Shown: positions 56,201 to 64,000 of the stretch, piece after piece
Numbering within the stretch: the first letter of the stretch is position 1
Layout of the letters: every line of letters starts with the position of its first letter
Source: Miscanthus floridulus
Taxonomy: Eukaryota; Streptophyta; Magnoliopsida; Poales; Poaceae
Assembly (NCBI RefSeq): GCF_019320115.1
Contig: NC_089581.1
Location: 72,714,101 to 72,778,100 of the forward strand
Length of the DNA: 64,000 bases
Direction of reading: 5' to 3'
The notes under the pieces: model-generated
What the model was told of the DNA's origin: nothing
The model's database searches: none
The model's input: only the letters and a program-made list of their open reading frames with translations
Translations under genes and position numbers: made by a program

Positions 56201-56779
56201 CTTATTAGAAAGCTTTTACGCAAAAGAACCTTGTTTATTGCTAAAGCCATACCTTGAATCCCTAAGCCTGCATTCCTAAGTCTTATATGTTTTTATTCTG
56301 GTTAAGTCTTGTTGAGTACTTTTGTACTCAGGGTTCGTTGACCCTTGTTGCAGGTGAGCCTCATGCGCAGGTCTATCTTAGACCATGTTGCATGACTGTT
56401 GTTCAAATCGATGATGATAAGTAACTATGTGACCCTTGGGCAGGGTACTTAAATTGCGTGTTTTGTTTCATGTCACTAATGTCACTCCACTACTATGGTT
56501 TGTAATAATAATCATACTTAGTTTGTGAAACAACTATTTTATAACTAAGTTATTGTAAGACTTCCGCTATTTCACTCTGATGTATATTAATAAATAAACT
56601 GTTGTAATACTGCAATGACTCTGTAATGGGATCCTGCTCAGAAAATCATGGATGATTCAGGGTTCTCTAAGGACACGCGATAGTCTTCTTAAGTTACCAG
56701 GAACATATGCATAGTCATCAGAGGTCATTGGATAGTGACAGGTGCATGTGGGCCCTATAATTTAGGAGGTTCTGCCACA
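53222..56779 (+). repeat. 5' LTR of the second Tekay element, 3558 bp
   Basis: Starts TGTAACACCTCTGGTG and ends GGTTCTGCCACA, followed by the primer site. It is alignable in inverted orientation to 42101-45678, including the shared GGGTTCGTTGACCCTTG block (56330-56346; mirror near 42546-42562). Confidence 0.93.
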
Positions 56780-56782
56780 GAA

Positions 56783-56794
56783 TGGTATCAGAGC
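56783..56794 (+). other. Primer-binding site, tRNA-Met type
   Basis: TGGTATCAGAGC, three bases after the LTR end at 56779. Confidence 0.93.
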
Positions 56795-57167
56795 GATCAT
56801 TACATGGTTTTTGTAGTATTGTTTTACAAAAACTTCAAAATGATTTGGGACAAATAAATTTAAACTGTTAATTTGGTCCAAATTGCTTCTGACTTATCTT
56901 AATTCATTCTCGCCATTCCTTATTTGATTAAAAAGGTTTTGTTTGGTGGAGTAATAATCTTATTATGCCCTATATAACAAGAACTATTGTTTATGTACAA
57001 TATGAGTTTTGATGTTTAAGTTTCGTAAGGACAATTCATGCATCATGATTAATCCATTTGTTACTTACTTTCCCTCTGAGTCTGGGTTGAGTTGTGTAAT
57101 CCATCCTTGCTGCTCTTGAGACTTTTATCAGATCGTCTTACTGTTTTGAAATCTTGCTTTCTATAGT

Positions 57168-57737
57168 ATGGCTCATACCAAGATAACGCCCCGTAAGTCT
57201 GTTGGACTCAAAGGAGTTCCTCATCACCAGCTTACCCCTAGAAGTGATGGTGCTAGCAGTAGCAGCTTTAGGCCTGATCCCTAGGCTGAGATATAGAGGC
57301 TTTCAGCAGAATTAGCATAGGCTACTAGAGATAGGACCTTAGATGCCATCCAGGTGGGCAAATTAAAGGATCAATTGAGGTGTCGTACCACCGCTCATAA
57401 GAACTACGAGCGTATGTTAGTTCGTATGATGGAAGGAAGAAATGAAGCTTGGTATAGAGAAGATGTAGCTAGAGCTCGAGCTCATGAGTTAGAGTTCTAT
57501 GTAGAAGACTTAGAAGAATATTATACCAATCTGTATGAAGAAGTCCATCGGCTGAATAATCTCCTGAATCCAAATCATGAGCCTCAAGCTGATGCAATGG
57601 ACCCAGGTGTCATCATAGCAGATGATGATGTACTAGAAGAGGAAGAAGAAGAAGATCCAGAAGAAGTAGTGATGGTCAACGAAAGTGATGAGGAAGGTGG
57701 AAATGTTTCGGGAATGGATACCGATCACGAGGTTTGA
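57168..57737 (+). pseudogene. Extra ORF upstream of gag, coiled-coil with acidic tail, three in-frame TAG
   Basis: From ATG at 57168 (MAHTKITPRKSVGLKGVPHH) one frame runs 189 codons to TGA at 57735-57737. It is interrupted only by TAG codons at about 57282, 57294 and 57318. The middle is helical and charged (ARAHELEFYVEDLEEYYTNL); the C-terminal third is strongly acidic (EEEEEEDPEEVVMVNESDEE). It holds the same place, between primer site and gag, as the ORF at 31162-32385, though the sequences are not obviously alike. GAACAG directly before the gag ATG (57912) again looks like a splice acceptor. Confidence 0.75.
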
Positions 57738-57911
57738 TGTGATCGAGGAGAAGAGTAGAGTTGTAATGTAGCAAGTTCTAGTCTAGTTGGATAGTCTTAC
57801 TTAAGTGCAGACTTGTGTATAAATAAGGGAGCCCTATGTAATGTGTTTGTAGCAAGCTCTTTTAACAGTTCAATAAATGTTTGTGAGTAAAGTTTGGTTT
57901 GTCATGAACAG

Positions 57912-59240
57912 ATGCGTCGTACTTGGGGTTTGACTATTCCTGGTTCTTCGCAAGACGAGGATGGTATTCCTGATCCACCACTAGTTCCACCAAATTTGGC
58001 TGATGCTATCGCAGCACTAGTCAATGTGACTATAGATAATGCTCGGTTGCTTCGGGAGTTAGCTCAAAGCAATCAGAATATGATGCAAGGGAACCATGGT
58101 CATAATCATCATAGGCAAGAAGCTACCTATGTTGACTTCATGGATACATGACCACTAGTATTTACCAAGGCTAACGAACCACTTGAAGCTGATGATTGGC
58201 TTCGTACCATGGAGCAGAAGTTTGACCTCATTCCATGCACTAAGTTTCAAAAGCCTATTTTTGCTGCCCAATAGCTTAGAGGTGCAGCAGGTTCTTGGTG
58301 GGCAAACCTTGTGGCTATGCAACTAGCAGGTATTCAGTTAACTTGGGCCAAGTTTTGCACTACTTTCTGTGCTCATTATATTCCAGAGGGAGTTATGGCC
58401 ATGAAGCTTGATGAGTTTCTTGCTTTAAAGCAAGGTGATCAAATAGTCATGCTGTATGTGGGCAAGTTCAATCACCTTTCATAGTATGCACATGAGCATG
58501 TTAACACCGATGCCAAGAAAAAGAAGTGGTTCATGCGTGGCCTAAATACCAAACTTTAGACCATGATGACTACCTGCACCAATGTCACATATCATGAGGC
58601 AGTCAACATTGCTATTGCATCTAAGGAGAAATATAGGCAACATGAGATTAAAAAGAAAAAGAGTGTGCCATCTGGGTCTTTCAGTGACAATCAAAAGAGA
58701 TAGAAGATAATCTATCATCTAGTGAATCACTATCGTCCTCCTTATCGCCCACCGTAGTTCCAAGCCAGTCAACAACCAAATGTTCATCCTGCTGTGACTT
58801 ATCTAAACTCCCAACAGTCAAATGTTCCTGGTGTTCGTGCTCCAACACCCCAAGGCCATAATTACCCATGTTTCAATTATGGGAAGTCTGGTCATTTCTC
58901 CAGGGAATGTCCATATCCTAAGCAGTATAATCCAAATTTTTAGAAGGCTCCTGGAAATCAACAACAGAGTCAAGCTTAGAATAAGAACAACAACCAAAAT
59001 GCTCAGAAGGGCAAAGATGAAAAGAAGACAGGGCGGGTTTTCTATACTCAAGCTGGGGAGATTCTAGAAGGGGAACCTGTGATGCTGGGTATGTTTCCTA
59101 TCGCCGATCATCCTGCAGTTATGCTTTTTGATTCTGGTGCATCTCATACATTCATCAATAGAACATTTGTCATAAAGCATGAAATTCCAATTGGGGCAAC
59201 AAATGAAAATTTCTATATACAGTCGCCTGGGGGACGTCTG
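57912..59240 (+). pseudogene. Gag and protease region of the second Tekay element, stops and a frameshift
   Basis: The frame starts MRRTWGLTIPGSSQDEDGIP. It carries the gag core (EADDWLRTMEQKFDLIPCTK; AGSWWANLVAMQLAGIQLTW), a zinc knuckle from 58869 reading CFNYGKSGHFSRECP (the second Cys replaced by Tyr at 58878) and the protease motif LFDSGASHTFINRTF. There are several TAG stops and one TGA (58149-58151). Near 59235-59245 the frame shifts before ILGMNW. Confidence 0.9.
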
Positions 59241-59242
59241 TG

Positions 59243-60625
59243 TACCAGGTACCCATAAACCTGGGTGGGCACATTTTTTCTAGCACCATGATTATTCTAA
59301 AAGATTAGGATATAGATGTGATCTTGGGAATGAATTGGATGTATCAGCATAAAGCTGTTATAGATACTTTGAATAGGACAATAAGGTTGAGTTTGTCAGA
59401 TAGTAATTCTCAGCTTCTTATCCAACTTCCAACCTTAAAGAGATCAGTGGAAAAAGTTTGTGCAACTTCCATCTAGGAGATTAGAGATATCCCTATAATT
59501 GGTGAATTTCCAGATGTTTTTCCTGACGATTTACCTGGTCTACCACCTGATAGGGATGTTCAGTTTAACGTAGATCTAAAACCTATAATAGCTCCGATCT
59601 CTAGGAGAGCTTATAGGATGCCTCCTAAGGAGTTAGTCGAGTTGAAGACTCAGTTGCAAGAGTTGATTGATAAAGGGTTTATCCAACCTAGTTCATCACC
59701 TTAGGGATGTCCTGCTATTTTTGTGAAAAAGAAAGATGAGACCCTGAGATTGTGTGTTGATTATTGTCCATTGAATGAAGTGACCATTAAGAATAAATAT
59801 CCTTTATCTTGGATAGATTTACTTTTTGATCAACTGGCTAGAGCCAAGGTTTTCTCCAAGATTGATTTGAGGTCAGGTTACCATCAAATCAAAATTAAGC
59901 CTAAAGATATTCCCAAAACAACATTTACCACCAGATATGGATTATATGAATACCTAGTAATGTCTTTTGGTTTGACAAATGCCCTAGCTCATTTCATGTA
60001 TCTGATGAATTTAGTATTCATGCCTGAGCTAGACAAGTTTGTAGTGGTGTTTATTGATGACATATTAGTATATTCCAAGAACAAGAAAGAACATACGGAA
60101 CATCTTAGAGTTGTTCTGACCCGCCTAAGAGAACATCAGTTATATGCCAAGTTCAGTAAGTGTAAATTTTGGCTAAAGGAAGTACAATTTTTAAGACATG
60201 TCTTGTCAGCTGAAGGAGTTGTAGTAGATCCAAGCAAAGTTAAGGATGTACTAGATTGAAAACCACCAATCACTGTTCATTAGGTTCAGAGTTTTCTAGG
60301 AATGGCGGGTTATTACCATCGTTTTATTCCAGATTTCTCTAGAATATCCAAGTCCATCATGGGGTTGTTGAAGAATCAAGCCAAGTTTGTCTAGTCACCT
60401 GAATGTGAAGAAGCTTTCTAAACTTTGAAGAAATTATTAACCACTGCCCTAGTGTTAGCACAGCCAGATATCGAGAAGCCGTTTGACGTTTATTGTGGTG
60501 ATTTGGGTATTGGTATTGGGTGTGTATTGATGCAAGAAGGCCGAGTCATTGCCTATGCTTCTAGACAACTTAAGCAACATGAAGAATATTATCCAACTCA
60601 TGATCTGGAGTTAGCAGCAGTTGTC
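59243..60625 (+). pseudogene. Reverse transcriptase and start of RNase H of the second Tekay element
   Basis: Reverse transcriptase motifs in order: [52 protein letters not shown], catalytic FIDDILVYS at 60050, [20 protein letters not shown], then [16 protein letters not shown]. RNase H begins [20 protein letters not shown] and reaches [12 protein letters not shown], where it is cut by the LTR at 60626. Stops include TAG in place of Trp (59702-59704) and Gln, plus TGA in DWKPP and TAA in AFQTLK positions. Confidence 0.93.
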
Positions 60626-63600
60626 TGTGGTAGAATCTCCTAAGAAATTGGGCCCATGTGCACCTATCGTTGTCTTGACAGACCTTGGATAGCGTACATG
60701 AGTTCCCAACAACTCAACAGGTCTATCGGGTGTCCTCAGGAGACCTGAATCATCCATGATTCTCTTTTCAAACAGGATCCCAATCACAGACATTGTAGAT
60801 TACAACAGTTTATTCAAATAAATACATCAGAGTAAAAGATAGCGGAAGTCTTAAGATAACATAATTACAAACCAGTTGTTTTCAAACTTACAATACCATA
60901 AGTGTCATACAACCATAGTAGCGGGATAATATTACATTAACTTTATTTATCATAGAAACTAGTGCCTTGTCCAAAGGCCACTCATCACTCCTCATCGTCA
61001 TTGACTTCAAACACAAACATGCAGTAGGGACCAAAACAAGCCTGCGCATGCGACTCACCTGCAACAAGGGTTAACAAACCCTGAGTACAAAGGTACTCAA
61101 CAAGACTAACCTAACATAATGGGATGTAAGACTTTAGAGATGCAGGGGTTTGGGGCAAGGTAAGGATGTAGCAAGATTCAAAAGTTCTTTGCCAAAAGCT
61201 TACTATTCTTCATTCTATTTTCAAGTTTTACCACTAAGTCCTTTTTGTTCATTATCTCAACTAAATATACATTTCCCATATTCCATTCCTTCTCATTCCA
61301 TTCTTTTTCTCATATTTTAGTATTTCACCAGTCCTGCATTGCTTCTGTAATGAATCAAGTCTCCATATCCGTGGAGCACTGGCAATTCGAATTGATTCAA
61401 GTCCCAGCTGGGGATTCCTTATCACACGACATATGTAGAACTTAATCTTGCATATATCAACCTCGCTACCGGATCTTCCTATATTAAGCCATCTCCACGC
61501 CACCCGAGAGCACAACACACCTCAAATCCGGCCACATTCCAGCCACGAGGGTACATGCTACTCTTGCCATCTCTCCACTCCCAGTGCATGGGCATTCGTC
61601 TTAGTATCAGATTAGCCGAAGTAGGCTTATCGGAGTATGTGACTAGTACTACAAAGTGTCTCGTTCAGAAGATCCACAATGAGCGGCCTTTAAGTGACAT
61701 AGTCGGCAACATTACCCAACATTCAAGATAAGTCACCCAACTAGTCTCTAATTCATTCTACATTCTTTCTTTCTTTGGCCAGTATGCCATCTTTGATTGT
61801 ATCGAAACTTTTACTTTGAAAGCCTACCATAAAGCATACTAAGCACACTACGCCTTTATAAATGAAAACATCTTCAAGGATGGTAAACAATTATCAAGGT
61901 AGGTAATGCATCAAGTAGGTAACATTTGAATTAATTAACTTAATGCAATAAGTAACAAAGGTGATAAACTTTTCAAAGTAACAAGGTAAGGGTTTAATGC
62001 ATAAACCGGGGCTTGCCTTCGTTGACGATCTCAGGTTCCGGATCCGTACCACAATTATCGAATCCCGTGACAACCGGGGATTCTTCTAGAACTTACTCAA
62101 CTAGAATCGTTTCACTCTCAGATTCTACACGAAATAATAACATATGCTTCAACATGATGATAATGTAAACATGATGCTTTCATGGTACATGAAGTGTAAA
62201 AACACCCCGCAAATGATTTTATTTCACGGTACAGTTGCAAGCCAACAAAACCAACTTGCAATCCTACCATCAAGAACCACACATGTGACTTGACCAAATG
62301 GATCTTGAAACCATACTAGTCACAAAACATGACCAAAACAAGATCCAACACTAATCAAACACTTAGGGTTTGCCTTTATTTATTTTTGAATTAATTTGGA
62401 ATTAAGCCCAAAAATGAACTTGTTCCAAATGACCTAAAAATTTTATGTAAGCTTCCTAATGACAAATTAGTGTACCAAAACAAATTTCATAATTTTTGGA
62501 ATTATAGAGTGACCTACAAAAATCATGGAAATTACAATTTTCAATTAATGGACTGAATATTTGAACATTAAAATTTTATTCAAATTTCAAGTTTCAAATT
62601 TTTAAATCATACTAGAACATGTACAGAAGCTATACACAAAATTTTAGAATTTTTGGAGCTATCATGAATTTGCTACAAATTCCCAAATTTTTAGCACTAT
62701 TCACAAATTCAGAAAATAAAAATTTTCACTGTTCTTCTTCCTCACTCGCACTGACAGGCTGACCCCACCCGTCAGTGACTCAAGCATGTCACGACGGCGC
62801 TGCCCTCACTGACCGGCCGCAAAATGCGCCGACGGTGACGCTCTGGCGAGACAGACCTCACCAAAATGATCTACACCCTTCTACGAACCCATACCTGTCC
62901 TTGGAATGGCAGAAGGTACACCGGAGAAGACCCCACGCCGGCCATGGTGGCTCGAGCACGTCGGCTCATGGTGTAACCCCGACAAGACTGCGGTAGAGTC
63001 AAAAGCAAAGTGAACTTCACGTTCAGTGGCTCACCATGGTCACGTCGGTGGGCTTGGTGAAGGCGGAGATGGTCTGGAATGGCCTGGCCATGTCAAGACG
63101 ATGCTGGTGGAGCTTCGGCCGGGCTCGGGGAAGAAGCAGTTGCGCCGGGCGACTCCAGCCAACCCAAGTGGCGTAGACAAGCCGCAGAGAGGCGTAAGGC
63201 CGAGGCGATCATGTAGGCATAGCTGGGCACGATAGATGCTGCTCGACGGAGGCTACGGCGAGCGACAGAGCAAGCTGGCGGCCGAGCAGAGCAGAAGGGG
63301 AAAAACGAGAATGACGACGGCGGCGGCTGCTATTTATAGCCGGGAAGGTGTTGCCCGACGTCGACAGCGCACGCCCGCGCTCGCCACGGCACCGACTGCG
63401 TGTCAACGTGCGAAGAAGCGGCAAAATCCGATCGGCGGTGACCTCCGCGTGGCGCCGGTGGCAAGCAGAGAGGTGGAGGTTGATTTTTGAAATAATTACA
63501 GAACTGCCACTGCGTCCATTTTTCAAATTACTCATAAATTTTCTAAAGAAGTTGAAAATCTCCAAAAATGAAAGTTGTTCAATTTTTCAAACTCTACAAC

Positions 63601-64000
63601 TTTGCTTCTAGAAATATTTTCAAATTCTGCCTCCATTTTGAAATTTGAATTTGGGGTGCATTTGAGCATTTGAATCATTTCAAAATTACTCCAAATTTTA
63701 TATGTAAACTTGAAAAACTTTGAATACCAAAGTTGGTCTACATAAAATAATCTCCAACTTTGCTTTTTGCCTCAACCCCAAATTCCACATGGATTTTGAA
63801 TTAGTAAAAAGGGGCAAAAAGGACTTTTATAAATTGAATTTGAATTCAAATTTGATGTCTTCCTTTTACTTAAATTTTGATTTTTGACCAGTAACATGGC
63901 CCATTAGGGTTATTTGAGTCAAATGACTCATGGCCTCACATGATCACATGAAATTTGACCCTTGTGGTCATAATCTTTATTTAGGGGTTTTGAAACACAT
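60626..64000 (-). mobile_element. LTR of the same Tekay family, reverse orientation, truncated by the window end
   Basis: On the plus strand it begins TGTGGTAGAATCTCCTAAG, inside RNase H of the element at 53222. It shows the family's landmarks in mirror order: the block CCTGAGTACAAAGGTACTCA near 61080, the Lys/Asn-type AT-rich part (62390-62720), and the GC-rich part (62760-63440). The expected end (mirror of TGTAACACC) lies just past 64000 if it has the usual 3.5 kb. Whether it is a solo LTR or the edge of a full element cannot be seen. Confidence 0.88.

Larger units (their letters stand above)
53222..60625 (+). mobile_element. Second Tekay-type Gypsy element, 5' part, interrupted at RNase H
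   Basis: 5' LTR 53222-56779, Met-type primer site 56783-56794, upstream ORF 57168-57737, gag from 57912, pol to 60625, where another LTR is inserted. The remaining RNase H, integrase and 3' LTR would lie beyond the window. Its LTR is of the same family as the solo LTR at 42101-45678, but its protein sequences differ clearly from those of the element at 26484. Confidence 0.93.

Noticed and set aside
1..64000. tRNA, rRNA or microRNA genes
   Set aside because: No cloverleaf-type B-box/A-box pair or rRNA segment was recognised by eye; a tRNAscan and covariance-model search would be needed to exclude small RNAs.

Overview
This window is nuclear DNA of a grass. The codon and intron style, the LTR families (Tekay/Del chromovirus, Athila-like, SIRE-like, PF04195-type non-autonomous Gypsy) and the dense Stowaway, Tourist, hAT and MULE insertions fit an Andropogoneae species such as sorghum, sugarcane or Miscanthus. 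That placement is an inference from recognised families, not from a search. I see no bacterial-type operons, CRISPR arrays, tRNA or rRNA genes, and no convincing new multi-gene system. The interest lies in one well-preserved host gene carrying nested insertions, a broken SEC23 copy, and a long nested retrotransposon block whose structure can be partly read base by base.

Layout. 1-598 is the end of an LTR. 894-1121 (minus) is the first coding exon of an ALA3-like phospholipid flippase; the rest of that gene lies outside the window or beyond the LTR. 1.1-3.3 kb is a GC-rich leader-like region with a Stowaway-like MITE and an 83-bp CT microsatellite. 3287-4636 (plus) is a SEC23 C-terminal fragment with in-frame stops, a lost splice acceptor and a 600-bp hAT-type insertion. 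6450-7588 is a non-autonomous MULE with a 9-bp target duplication. 7.6-11.8 kb holds two short tandem duplications and no gene I can name. 11.8-13.3 kb is a lone LTR in reverse orientation.

14370-23008 (minus) is a complete CCR4-type deadenylase gene. All eleven coding exons can be followed with GT-AG borders and an open 606-residue frame. Intron 1 carries a 1.1-kb terminal-inverted-repeat element with a GC-rich minisatellite. Intron 2 carries a nest: a Stowaway MITE split by an RTE LINE, which has an inverted 5' part and a 7-bp target duplication, and split again by a Tourist-like MITE with TAA duplications. 23-26.5 kb is intergenic with a small MITE and a second MULE (25183-26322).

26.5-64 kb is almost all LTR retrotransposon. 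A Tekay element (26484-36556) has a 4.5-kb 5' LTR, an Met-type primer site, an extra coiled-coil ORF before gag, one unshifted gag-pol frame closed by 14 stops, and a deletion joining the start of integrase to the last 511 bp of the 3' LTR. After 2.2 kb of unassigned sequence comes a non-autonomous Gypsy relative of the PF04195 type (about 38842-47310), itself cut by a 3.6-kb solo LTR. Next is an Athila-like minus-strand arrangement in which one LTR is flanked by a polypurine tract on one side and a primer site plus gag on the other. Last is a second Tekay element (53222-60625) interrupted inside RNase H by another LTR of the same family that runs off the window.

Functionally, only CCR4 looks intact. 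The flippase is represented by one exon, SEC23 is a relic, and every element ORF is disrupted. Most stops in the Tekay elements are TAG at expected Gln or Trp codons, which fits deamination of methylated CHG cytosines.
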